A DNA stretch of 64,000 bases from Glandiceps talaboti. Lineage: Eukaryota > Hemichordata > Enteropneusta > Spengelidae. Made by a program: the position numbers and the translations under genes. Location of the stretch: assembly GCF_964340395.1 (NCBI RefSeq), contig NC_135551.1, positions 22,118,503 to 22,182,502 of the forward strand, written 5' to 3'. Below the pieces are notes generated by a model, which saw only the letters and a program-made list of their open reading frames with translations, made no database searches and was not told the origin of the DNA. This document shows positions 11,445-23,094 of this stretch, in pieces. Numbering within the stretch: the stretch's first letter is position 1; every line of letters starts with the position of its first letter.

Positions 11445-13527
11445 ATGTATGTATGTATGTATGTATGTATGTATGTATGTATGTATGTATGTATGTATGT
11501 ATGTATGTATGTACCTACGCACGCACGTCTGTCTGTGTGTGTGTGTAGGTAGGTAGGTCAAAATATCTTCAAGTGCATTGGTATGCAAAGCAAAGCAAAA
11601 CAAAGCAAATGACTCGATAACACATGCGGGCAATATTAGTGTTATCATCGGCTAATCCATAGACGGTGTTGGTGGAGTGTCTATGGTTAATCAAATTATA
11701 TGTTTTCTTGAGACATGCTAATTATCACATCGTTAATTTATATTCATTACTAACAACTACAATTACTCACAAAAAACCACACTACAGCCGGATAACACAA
11801 AAAACACACTACAGCCGGATAACACAAAGATGTGAAAAAAACTCAATTATCACATCAGTTTTTATGGGTTGCCACTCAGACAAATATCTCGAGCTCTATA
11901 GTGGTCTGAGGTTACCAGTAAAAACAAATGTACAATTGTGTGTAAACTCAAAACACCCAAATAACAAATAATCACACCCTTGGTACGAACTTGACCCTTG
12001 ACCGAGACTTTATGCATCCCACATACATCTTTCTTGTCTGTGTGCATCCCGAGATCTTTTAGCAACAGATCAATTTCTCCATTTAAAAAATAAACTGGCG
12101 GTTGAAATTTAGATTTAAAAAGAGAACCAGACAATTATTCCAAATCCCTTAAAATGAAAAGAAAACCTGGTTATGCTTTTGTATTTTCAAATAAGTGAAC
12201 CTCGTTATCGCAATAAGCGCATAAGAGTAACACTGGTTAATATGTTAATAATATTACAAATGTCTTAGATGTGTACAAAATCATCATTTATTTCATTGCT
12301 GTGTGATTTTTTTTTACATATCAATGGATTTAGGGTGCGCGCCTTCTGCCGCTTGTTAACTTTAAAACCGAAAGCTAAAACGAATGAAAACATCAAAGTT
12401 TTGCAATAATGTAGAATACAGGGGGGTTTTTGGCGTTTGCAGACAGGGTGGACATATCTTGTGATGGATTGTAATTCCCTATGGATAGTCCAGTGAAAGT
12501 TCACTGATATAACGACTTTCCGCCCGAAGTTCTCTCTAAACAGAAGTTCATTTGTGTCACGGCCCTATTGCAACCGTGTGACTGTGTTGTCCGGTACAGT
12601 TTGGGGGCATTCTATACCGATAGACAATAGAGGAAGTGTCGTATTTGGCTCTCTGTATAGGAGTCGTTTATGTAGGTTATCATCGACCATGGCGAGTAGA
12701 GAAAAAAATGTCTAAACAAGAGATAATTAAAGTGACAAAAGCAACGCATCAACGTCCTAATGTTGACGCTGTCGTAGTTCCAAATGGGCCGTGAGTAAGC
12801 ATCTGCTTTGTGCGGAAACAATGCACGTGCCCAATGGGTCCCTCGAACCCCTAATCACTTTCACCAACAGATTTGCATACGAGCAACGGGGTGGCGAAGA
12901 AACCACTTTTCTGTGTAGAATGCTATGAGTAAACATTTTTCTAACAAATTTATTATCGAGACAGAGGTGTAAACTGGTTTTGCAAAGACTGACCTGGGAT
13001 GTAGTATAACGTCGCACCGGTTCAAATTCTAGCGAAGTTCAAAGTTTGACGTATCGACCATTGCACTTATGACGTGATAAACCCATCTTGAATTTTAATA
13101 TGAATTACTATTATAATATAACTAACAGTCAGACCCTTAAGCACGATACGATGTTCAGTCATAATACAGTTTTAGATTTGCTGTACACTTTTGATACGTG
13201 TAACCACATTCTAGCACGAACGACGGATCAAATTGGTGACCACTTAATAGCGTCCGCCGCATACACAGTAGCGTGTGCCATGTAAATACGGGCTCGTGAC
13301 CCCGCTCACCGTGAAAGCCCTCGTCCCTCATACATTAATCAGTATACACAAACACTTACTTGGGCTTTGCGGGCAGCTGGTACCATAACCCTCAGTTCAT
13401 CCAGACTTCTGTTAATTCTGTCTCGTCTTCGTTTTTCTATTACCCTATGTGGGGTAGCCTGTTCCTGTGGTGAATGAAAAGTCGACATTTGGTTTGAAAT
13501 GGTAGTTTCTCTTGGCTGCATTTTCAT
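2327..13527 (-). CDS. bHLH-Orange transcriptional repressor, 3 coding exons
   Basis: The coding sequence joins 13527-13360, 10209-10068 and 3060-2327 on the minus strand, giving 347 residues. The basic region is at about residues 27-40 (HRVIEKRRRDRIN), helix 1 at 41-50 and helix 2 at 59-76. An Orange domain lies at about 132-171 (AGFKECAEEAIRFLIEVEQ). The remainder is Ser/Pro/Thr-rich with a Tyr-rich stretch near 300-315. Proteins of this class are nuclear DNA-binding repressors acting as dimers on E-box or CACGNG sites. The position occupied by Pro in HES and Gly in HEY is Arg here, as in the DEC/clockwork-orange/HELT types. There is no WRPW or YRPW tail; the protein ends MTWLPPNGQ, so Groucho recruitment through that motif is not expected. 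All junctions have GT-AG ends and keep frame. The bHLH-Orange class is certain; the subfamily (cwo-, HELT- or DEC-like) is not settled. Confidence 0.9.
5280..5790. repeat. Decayed interspersed repeat with ~78-bp internal period
   Basis: AAATTTCATGTAATTTTGTA and variants recur near 5514, 5592 and 5747. The left part, with TGTGTCATCGTTTTCTCAAA, looks like the start of a dispersed repeat. No coding capacity. Confidence 0.4.
6169..6241 (+). repeat. (GTTAT)n pentamer array
   Basis: About 14 uninterrupted units. Frames spelling MLCYV come from it. Confidence 0.95.
7191..7502. mobile_element. Diverged copy of the same MITE family
   Basis: Contains repeated ACTAACATTGCTACATTTT motifs on the left and their complement on the right. 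It ends AGACGACGCTCTGTTTCAAG then AGAACTGAC, like the GCCAGTTAACC family terminus. It lies in intron 2 of the bHLH-Orange gene. Confidence 0.5.
10068..10209 (-). CDS. bHLH-Orange gene, coding exon 2
   Basis: Encodes residues 57-103: the loop, helix 2 (NDKVDLLQMTIEYLKSL) and a polar linker. The acceptor reads TTTACTGATAG before GGT GTT AAG, and the donor is GTAAGT after AACG, leaving phase 1. The loop has GVKNDK where most relatives have a Lys-Leu-Glu-Lys core, so helix 2 begins unusually with Asp-Lys-Val-Asp. The linker is rich in Arg, Ser and Glu and has no recognised domain. Confidence 0.88.
10559..10678 (+). repeat. (ATTC)n array, 120 bp
   Basis: About 30 perfect tetramers. His-Ser-Phe-Ile frames come from it. 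Confidence 0.95.
11154..11516 (+). repeat. Compound CA / TA / TG / TATG array, 360 bp
   Basis: (CA)n, a short (TA)n, (TG)n, then long (TATG)n interrupted by (TG)n. Open in all three plus frames and one minus frame, spelling Val-Cys-Met-Tyr; not coding. Confidence 0.95.
13360..13527 (-). CDS. bHLH-Orange gene, coding exon 1
   Basis: Encodes residues 1-56, from MKMQPRETT to PAARKAQ, covering the basic region and helix 1. The start is supported by an in-frame TAG four codons upstream (13539-13537). A second ATG lies two codons downstream. The exon ends on a complete CAA codon followed by GTAAGT (13359-13354), a consensus donor. The intron falls at the helix 1-loop boundary, a usual place in bHLH-Orange genes. 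Confidence 0.9.
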
Positions 13528-13553
13528 ACTTAAAATCTAACCGTGTGTTCGTT

Positions 13554-13559
13554 CACGCG
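13554..13559. promoter_or_regulatory. CACGCG class C site next to the bHLH-Orange start
   Basis: CACGCG lies 27 bp upstream of the ATG. CACGNG sites are preferred by many bHLH-Orange repressors, so autorepression is possible. This rests on a 6-bp match only. Confidence 0.3.
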
Positions 13560-14343
13560 TTTCGGCGCGTCTTGTTCATGAAAGACCTAGTACAAAGGTA
13601 TTTTGACAAAAGCACACTGTCGAATGTTACGGCACGTATAAAGTTATAAACATATGGGTACTTTAAATGCGGTCCGAACTTACCCCCATTTTTCGCTTTC
13701 GTGTAGGCTTCATCCGACCGACTTCAGCGTCACTGTGTGTACTGAAAAAGAAAATAATAAAAAAATAGTATTCGCGTGAGCTGACTACCGTGCAACCATG
13801 GATGTATCTCCCCTGATACATCCATGGTGCAAGCGAATTAATACTGCCATGCCATAGTCCCACCTCATAGGTTATATATCATGATCACGACTTCGATGCA
13901 GCCCATCAAACGAGGGTGTACTATGGCGCTATAATCCAGTAGAACCGAAAGCGTTGCTAAATGTATGAGACTGGTGAAAAAGAACTGGACATAAGTACTT
14001 CTGTTCGGTGATCTCTACGACTTGGTACATCTAATAGAAACGTATAGATATACCTGGTATCCTCCACACAATCGCTGAATTCATCGCTCGAAATCCCCTC
14101 CCATCTCGAGTCCATTATACGCTTACGGGTGATAAAAAAGCTGGCCCTTTGCTCTCACGAAATAGCGTTAAGCTGACTTCGATCCCCTGAAGATGTTCTG
14201 ACAACTTTGATACATTGATCGACGCACTGCAGTCTGTCGTTTGGCTTTCAAGTAAAAAAAAGCCCAATTGGCTAATGCTCGTCCGTTTTGTTGTCGCGTG
14301 GGATGCAGACCGACCAATCAACTGAGATGACAGAAGAAGTCAC

Positions 14344-14381
14344 CACGTGCTTGAGAGGACCCACCTTCTCTTTGTCACGTG
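14344..14381. promoter_or_regulatory. Two CACGTG E-boxes upstream of the bHLH-Orange gene
   Basis: Palindromic CACGTG at 14344-14349 and 14376-14381, 32 bp apart start to start, about 0.82 kb upstream of the ATG. Paired E-boxes are typical of CLOCK/CYCLE, Myc/USF or bHLH-Orange targets, though usual clock-type pairs are more closely spaced. A regulatory role is inferred. Confidence 0.35.
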
Positions 14382-15723
14382 CGTCGTAACCTCATGCAGA
14401 CATGCTTCATTGTGCGCGACCTCAGAATGCACATAAATTTAAAATAACTGGGAGCTCTTTAGACCACCAGAATTGTTCTGTTATACACTGAGACCTTGTA
14501 TACACATTTGGAGTGGAAGACATATATACATAAAGTATAATGCCAAGACCAAAGGCTCAAAAGTTTGGGACGTCAACTGTTCACCACGCAACTTATCACT
14601 GATCATGGCTTCATGGGGTTACCGTGCACAAATAACGCAATATCGACCATCTTTTGACGAACTCCAAATTTGAGATAAAATCCGAAGGTCAGATATAGAT
14701 ATATTGCAGTAAAATGCGTGCCTTGATAACGGTATACATCTCGTGAATAATATACAGATCCATGAGGACGAGCGATGTAATATTGACGACGATGAAGTTG
14801 GCCGCGAGTAGTACCCGGACTCTCCCGATGTCTGGTCTTATTGCAGCATCAGTGCAAACCGTATCGTATACACTGTCCCCACATTCAAACTGTTATTTTA
14901 TAAGGTAGTCTTTGCAATTGATAAAACAGTCAGTATTTTGTAATCGCTAGTTGAAGTACACAATTTTACTCGTTTTGCACTGATACGTTAACGACTGTCG
15001 AACTAGCAGTTACCAGTCCAATGTTCTCAGTGAAGGGGTCAAAAAAACCTGACCATTGATTGCAGCGACCTATTTGCTATTTAACTCTATAATAGTAAGC
15101 ATCCGACATCATTTATCAATGGGAACTGGTTTGTGTAAATTAGGGCAACAGAAAGCATTTATGTTGGTTCGAAGAGGTGAGTGAGGGGTGGGTGCGTGAA
15201 AGAGCCGGCGTTAGCGTTATAAAGTTGCTTGGTAGTGAGACTGTAAATTAAGGTGTGATAGAAAACCAATGCAGCGTTCATTTTGTCAACACGTTCAAAT
15301 AGCAATGGTAAATCGATCTGTTTACAAGAACGCATAACGGTGGACGCGAACTGAGTACAAGCAGTAAGAACGACGACTTTGTGAATACCGGGGTAAACTC
15401 AATTGAATGCACTTCATCACGGGTCAACGTCAGAGCCCTATAGAAAGTATGTCTGTTTTTTTCAAAAAGCGCTACCCTGGATGTTGTATTGTCCTCTATC
15501 ATAGTAGTTGAATAGCTGTTGAGGCTACTACACCGTTGACTCGACAGTTTTGCTGTCATCAAAAGGGCCTTATAAGTGATACAGTCTCGCATGATGCTGA
15601 TTCTTCTCGTTGAAAAAAAAAAAAAACACACACACACACCCAAAACACTGTTCAATGATTGATTATTGAATCACCACCTTCATCCATACAATTTGTTACA
15701 GTAAATTTTTTAAACCAATGTCT

Positions 15724-15806
15724 GGTTACACACACACACACACACCCACACCCACACCCACACCCACACACATACCCATACACACACACACACACACACA
15801 CACACA
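15724..15806 (+). repeat. (CA)n and (CACACC)n array
   Basis: CA dinucleotides alternating with CACACC hexamers. Confidence 0.95.
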
Positions 15807-15809
15807 ACC

Positions 15810-16573
<764 letters not shown>

Positions 16574-16603
16574 ACTGTCTTATAGCAGATTGATACTCAC
16601 CGA

Positions 16604-16604
16604 G

Positions 16605-16695
<91 letters not shown>

Positions 16696-16718
16696 GGTGT
16701 GTGTGTGTGTGTGTGTGT
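16604..16718 (+). repeat. (TA)n then (GT)n with GGGT units
   Basis: TA dinucleotides passing into a GT tract with a short GGGTGGGTGGGT interruption. Confidence 0.95.
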
Positions 16719-16719
16719 A

Positions 16720-18165
16720 AAAGCTAAGCGTCTCGACATCACAAAGTAGAGTTAAAACTAAAGGACATTATGTGAGAAATGGTAGCAGGAAATCACACCA
16801 CACTTCATGACATGAGCAAGCCATTGTATAATCTAAAACATGATACTCCCACCTACTGAACACTTTCTGAACAGAATAACCCATAGACCCTCCGGATAAC
16901 CCTATTCTTAAATGTCAAAAATAAGATGAGCCCCCTCCCCCCCCCCCACACACACACAATCGAAGAACCTGGCCATATCTGGTATGGCAAAAAGAAGCTC
17001 TGCAGTCTATGAAATTCTTCAAAACATCTGTAATATCAACTTGAAGATACAAATACTGCTGAATTCAAGAGTAACGCGTACGGTTTAATTTTATATAGGC
17101 ATTGTTTGATGGGTGGGGACGAACATATCCGCGGAAAATCAACATGTTACAAAAAACCAGACGTAATAACATCGAAACTTATCTTCCTGTCATTGATGCC
17201 TCCCTTCTCGTTGTACAGATACAGTTTCATCTCAGAGTCGTACAATGACGGTTTTACGAGAAGGCACTTTTAAAGAGAGACCAATTCATGTACTTGATGC
17301 ACCGAGAGGTGCTGTGGTTTTCGACGCATCCGGTATTTAAAGTACTTGGTCACAATGGCGGTTGCAATGAAGGTTATAACCTCTGTGGTCAGGAAGAAAA
17401 TATGCCACTGGAGGGAGATAATCAAAACAACCGAAAACATTTAAACGACAAAGTGACAGACTACATGGCACAACTGTATTCAATTTTAGCTCAAATAAAT
17501 TCAGTTATGACAAATTTTATCATGAATAGATCCTGGAGAGAACGCTGCCTGAGCTTATGATTTAAGCGCATGCGCAGTAAGTCTTGTGCATATATTTGCA
17601 TGTTGGGTGGCAATGTGTACACCTGGTGCATTACTTAGGTGGGTCAATTAGATGGCCCACTGCCGCTCAGAAGGAACGGAAGAAACCCTTAGTAAAACGG
17701 AATAACAGGAAAGAAGAAACAAAAAAAGATGACGATTTAGTCGGTGTCTGTACAGAATACCGATGCATAAGAAAACTTCGGACCGTTTCACAGAGTTTCA
17801 GTGGTCCACAATTGTATGTATACACAAAGTCTACTCTTGGAGAAGTCATCATTGTCATTTTACATGTTTTATGTATTTTTAAATTAAGGTAACCAAATGC
17901 CTTAGCACGAACTGTTGAACTTGGGTAATTTGTTAGTCCATTACGCTAAACCTTCAAGCTGCGTGCCACCAACCATGACGAAATGGTGGTCCCACAAGTC
18001 TCGTTAGTGCTGTATCTCACAATGGAACTGAATGTCATGATTAAGGGTAACGTTCACTTATCCATTAATCCATCCATCTTTCCAGCCATAAACACCACCC
18101 ATAAATCTAGTATGACCCAACCACGAACCTACCAAACAGTCCGTCCGTTTGCCTACCTACTTGCC
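16720..18165. other. Unassigned, weak open frames only
   Basis: Frames at 17245-17340 (31 codons), 17288-17560 and 17584-17892 lack recognisable domains. An NRF-1-like site is at 17566-17576. Confidence 0.45.
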
Positions 18166-18169
18166 TGTA

Positions 18170-18181
18170 TGTGTGTGTGTG

Positions 18182-18264
<83 letters not shown>

Positions 18265-18310
18265 ATCTATCTGTCTGCCTGTCTGTCTGCATGCCTGCCT
18301 GCCTGTCTGC
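18170..18310 (+). repeat. (GT)n then (CTGT)n
   Basis: GT tract followed by CTGT tetramers that decay into CTGC variants. Confidence 0.95.
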
Positions 18311-18720
18311 CGGTCTGACTATCTATCGACATACCTACCGCTCACCCACCTGCTTTTCTTTTCTCACGTGGCCGACGTCTTTAGTACTAAGGCGGAATTA
18401 TCACCTAAAACCTCACACTAATATAGTGGTCTTAGCCTAAACATTTCTTAATACATAGCTTAGCATGTCATTCAAAATGAATAAATGAAATACAGGCTTT
18501 TGATTGGCGATTGTTCATGCCACGTGAGAGAGTCCCACTTACAGCAATTAACACGCTATGTGATTTTCTACCAACATAGAGACTAGACTGTCTTTGAATG
18601 CTTCAGTAACGCTCAACGTTACCTTTCACCGCAGGCATCTTATTATTTTGGTACATTTGTACTTACAATGGAAGCCGCTTCAGGCATCTTATTTTGGTAC
18701 TTACAAGGGAAGCCGCTTGG

Positions 18721-18831
<111 letters not shown>

Positions 18832-18879
18832 ACTCAATTCGTATAAATATATATAAAAATTCGTATATATATATATATA

Positions 18880-18918
18880 TGTCTGATGAACGCATTGAGC
18901 GTGAAACTCGGAGTTACA
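18880..18918 (+). ncRNA. Hammerhead ribozyme, type I-like, truncated stem I
   Basis: The complete conserved core is visible: CTGATGA (18883-18889), stem II ACGC/GCGT with loop ATTGA (18890-18902), GAAA (18903-18906), a 3-bp stem III ACT/AGT with loop CGG, then the cleavage triplet GTT with the cut expected after 18915. Stem I is only TGT/ACA next to the core, because the 5' side runs straight into a (TA)n tract. Short stem III is typical of hammerheads in Penelope-like elements and retrozymes, which usually act as dimers. Activity is uncertain because stem I is short. Confidence 0.6.
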
Positions 18919-18952
18919 ACCAAGCACCTCAAGTTCCAACCAACCCACTTTG

Positions 18953-19055
<103 letters not shown>

Positions 19056-19084
19056 AGGGTAGAAGAAAATCAAGTCGGGTTTTT

Positions 19085-19130
19085 CGTCTCTACAAGCCTG
19101 TTTCGTGAGTAAATCACTCGTCAGGAGATG
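19085..19130 (-). ncRNA. Hammerhead ribozyme, type I-like, intact core
   Basis: Read on the minus strand: stem I ATCTC, core CTGACGA (19124-19118), stem II GTGA/TCAC with loop TTTAC (19117-19105), GAAA (19104-19101), a 3-bp stem III ACA/TGT with a 4-nt loop, cleavage triplet GTA with the cut after the complement of 19091, then GAGACG closing stem I (four base pairs, a mismatch, one more pair). All invariant core nucleotides are present. The motif forms the inner part of the left arm of a large palindrome. Confidence 0.72.
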
Positions 19131-19172
19131 TTGACGAGTGATTTACTCACGAAACAGGCTTGTAGAGACGAA
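19125..19172 (+). pseudogene. Mirror copy of the hammerhead with a core substitution
   Basis: The right arm of the palindrome repeats the minus-strand hammerhead on the plus strand, but the core reads TTGACGA (19131-19137). The invariant first core C is therefore T. Stem II, GAAA and stem III are intact. It is expected to be inactive or strongly impaired. Confidence 0.6.
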
Positions 19173-19268
19173 AAACCCGACTTGATTTTCTTCTACCCTC
19201 AACATATACTCCGCTCTGCGTGCAGACGTATCGAGCACTGTACTACGGACAAATCTTACCACTGACTT

Positions 19269-20224
<956 letters not shown>

Positions 20225-20276
20225 CAGACAAGTAAGTTTCTTACTTGTCTCTGACAAGTAAGTTTCTTACTTGTCT
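20225..20276. repeat. Double hairpin of ACAAGTAAG/CTTACTTGT
   Basis: The 21-bp palindrome ACAAGTAAG-TTT-CTTACTTGT occurs twice in tandem (20228-20248 and 20254-20274), and the whole block is also palindromic, ending CAGAC/GTCTG. Confidence 0.85.
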
Positions 20277-20505
20277 GTGTACCACTTGAGCTGCCAACAC
20301 ATCAGAGAGAAGAGTCTTAGATAGGAATGCTATTAAAAACGCTGAAGTGGCGAGAAAGACATAGTAAAGCATATTCTGCCATTTGGATCTAACTATTCTT
20401 CCCTTTATAAGTTCGATAACTGAACAAGTAAATTTATTTGTTGTATATGTATTGTAGTCGTGGTTGTAATTATTATAGTACAACTGTGGCGGTACTTTTA
20501 TTGAA

Positions 20506-20990
20506 GCCAGAAAACCTGAAGCAGAACGTCGTCGTCTGGTTCGACAAATCTGTTGCTACATTTTATCGTCTGTTTGGACAAATTTCTTGCTACATTTTAT
20601 TGTCTGGTTCGACAAATTTCTTGCTACATTTTATTGTCTGGTTCGACAAATTTCTTGCTACATTCTATCGTCTGGTTCGACAAATCTCTTGCTACATTTT
20701 ATCGTCTGGTTCGACAAATTTCTTGCTACATTTTATTGTCTGGTTCGACAAATTTCTTGCTACATTCTATCGTCTGGTTCGACAAATTTCTTGCTACATT
20801 TTATCGTCTGGTTCGACAAATTTCTTGCTACATTTTATCGTCTGTTTCGACAAATTTCTTGCTACATTTTATCGTCTGTTTGGACAAATTTCTTGCTACA
20901 TTTTATTGTCTGGTTCGACAAAACTCTTGCTACATTTTATCATCTGGTTTCACAAATCTCTTACTAATATTGCTCTTACTAACATTGCTA
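20506..20990 (+). repeat. 34-bp satellite array derived from a MITE
   Basis: Thirteen copies of a 34-bp unit (TTGCTACATTTTATCGTCTG, then GTTCGACAAATTTC) run from about 20534. The array begins with GCCAGAAAACCTGAAGCAGA, a version of the terminal sequence of the MITE at 24832. Since 34 is not a multiple of 3, all three forward frames stay open; the resulting 126-231-residue frames are not taken as genes. Confidence 0.85.
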
Positions 20991-21829
20991 CATTTTATTT
21001 TCTATCTTCACATGTAATCTTACTAAAATTTGCTACATCTGGCTCGAGAGATAATCTTAAACATTGCTTTACTTTCTTTGCATGTGAGAAAATTATCTTA
21101 TCAGATTGTTACACTGTAAACTATTTGTTCTAATTATGGGACTGCTAGCGCTGTTTCACATGTGACATGTCGGAATATGCATGAACGTTATACAGTTACT
21201 GTAAATAAATTAGCAATGATCTGCTAGGTGGTAACTCGTGCAAAGAAAAAATATCAATGTAAGTGCAACCCTTGCAACAGTTGTCTAGAGATGCTACTGA
21301 TCACAATGTCGTTATATCAGTTGTGGACAATTAAAACTGGCTTTGAAGGCGCCGAAAAGACTTCTCCTCACATTATCAAACTGATACAATAACGATAGCT
21401 GGTGTTTCATATGTAGATTCACGCGATATGGTATAGGGCAATATTACCAACTTTCAGAGACATAAACAAACTGATAAGAACATGATGTAAACATACATGA
21501 GAACTCAGACCACTATAGTGGTCTGAGATGAGAAGCACTCTATGTTATTTTGCATCAATGTATGTCAGTTTGATAGACTAGGGGAAGACTTTCGGCACGT
21601 ACAAAGCCCGTTTTTTAATTGTCCACCACTGATAAAACGACGTTTTGATCAGCAGCGTTTCTAGACAACTGCTGCAAGGGTTGTACTATTTTTTTTTGCA
21701 GCGCCAGACATCAAACAAATATTAGCAAGAGTTTGGTCGACCCAGACAACGTTCTCGGATTTACTGGCGTCAGTATAGTAGTACTATTGTAGTAGTAAAA
21801 GCTGTGACTTGATGGTGGTACTGATACTT
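20991..21829. other. Unassigned, includes the 24-bp palindrome
   Basis: Decayed 34-bp satellite motifs persist to about 21060; otherwise no feature recognised. Confidence 0.5.
21504..21527. repeat. 24-bp perfect palindrome
   Basis: CTCAGACCACTA followed by its exact reverse complement. Half-sites with the same core occur at 11896, 16237, 18421 and 28194. Confidence 0.8.
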
Positions 21830-22390
21830 GTTGTAGGTTTTAGTGGTAATAACAGTGGTTGAAGTGGTGGTAGTTGCAGTAATGTGTATCTGGTGTGACT
21901 GTGGTAATGCTTATGAGGGTGGTAGTAGTAATGAAAGTGGTAGTGGTAGTGGTAATAATGTGGCATAGCAACAGTGGTGGTGGAGGTAGTTGTAGTAGTA
22001 GTGCTGGTAGTAGTAGTAGTGGTGGTGGTAATGATGTGGCATGGCATGGCAGTGGTGGTGGTGGTGGTGGTAGTAGTAGTGTTAATGGTGTGGTATAGTA
22101 GTAGTGGTAGTAGTGGTAATGGTGTGGCGTAGAAGTAGTGGTGGTAGTGGTAATGATGTGGAGTAGTTAGAGTCGTGATAGTGGTGGTAATAGTGGTATT
22201 AATGTTGTGTAGCAGTGGTGGTGGTGGTAGTAATGACAGTAATGATGTGGTGGTAGTAGTAGTAGTAGTAGTAGTGGTGTTGGTGATGGTGGTGGTAGTA
22301 GTAGTAGTGGTGGTGGTGGTGGTGGTGGTAGTAGTAGTAGTAGTAGTGGTAGTGGTGGTGGTGGTGGTAGTAGTAGTAGTGGTGGTGGTG

Positions 22391-22455
<65 letters not shown>

Positions 22456-22570
22456 GGTGGTGGTGGTTGTGGTGGTGATGGTTTGTGGTGGTGGACTGGC
22501 GGCGGTTGTGGTAGCATATTACTAGTAGTGGTGGTCGTCGTGGGGATAGTTGTAGTGTAGTAGTTTAGTA
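21830..22570 (+). repeat. TGG/TAG trinucleotide block, ~740 bp
   Basis: Imperfect repeats of GGT, AGT and AAT triplets, most regular at 22250-22480. Poly-Val and poly-Pro/Leu frames on the two strands are artefacts. Confidence 0.9.
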
Positions 22571-23094
22571 GTGGCGGTGATACCATTTGAAGTCCTTTGT
22601 GTTTGCATTACAGTATGAATGCTAACGATAAACATGTGACGCTATTCTTTCAAGGGGCACAGTCCAGATCTGCACGCTTATCTGCGATAATGCTGTTCTA
22701 CACCAAGAAATACACACATGTATGTTTTAAATTATATATACATGTAGGTTATACGACTAACTGAAACATACCAAATCATCCTAGTAACCAGAAAACTGTA
22801 GTATCACATTTAGCAAAACAAATTGACCATTTTACGGTCATTAGGTAAGGTGAATCCACAAAATTGCCATTGACATCATCAGGATTATGAACAATGAGTA
22901 AATCTGTCAGTGATAACTCATCTTATGGTACAAATAACGATACTAGACGATAGATTTTAATATTTTATATTTGAAAAAAGAAGTGTCTCAAGTTGGACTT
23001 TAGATCTAGCAAAGCTTCTGAGTGGTGTAAGCTTAACGATAAAACGAACAAAATGACGTACCAATGTTACCCTCAGTTGTGTCCTGTAATAATT

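Larger units (their letters stand above)
10210..13359 (-). other. Intron 1 of the bHLH-Orange gene (3.1 kb)
   Basis: Bounded by GTAAGT and AG. It contains the (ATTC)n array at 10559-10678 and the compound CA/TA/TATG array at 11154-11516. Otherwise unassigned AT-rich sequence. Confidence 0.8.
13528..15723. other. 5' flank of the bHLH-Orange gene
   Basis: Contains the class C site and paired E-boxes. A short inverted repeat ACCATGGATGTATC/GATACATCCATGG lies at 13796-13827. No further gene is supported. Confidence 0.5.

Noticed and set aside
11124-11648. Long Val-Cys-Met-Tyr and Ile-His-Thr-Tyr ORFs on both strands
   Set aside because: They come entirely from CA/TATG microsatellites.
13339-13359. 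Extension of bHLH exon 1 past RKAQ into VSVCVY
   Set aside because: A consensus GTAAGT donor follows CAA, and the next exon continues the bHLH loop in frame.
17245-17560. Overlapping small frames, one starting MTVLREGTFKERPIHVLDAP
   Set aside because: The first has a protein-like composition but is only 31 codons, with a weak GTATTT donor and no partner exon; too little to call.
20438-21133. Three overlapping plus-strand ORFs of 231, 154 and 126 residues
   Set aside because: They are three readings of a 34-bp satellite; a unit not divisible by three and lacking stops keeps every frame open.
22167-22586. Poly-Val and poly-Pro/Leu ORFs
   Set aside because: They follow from the TGG/TAG trinucleotide block.
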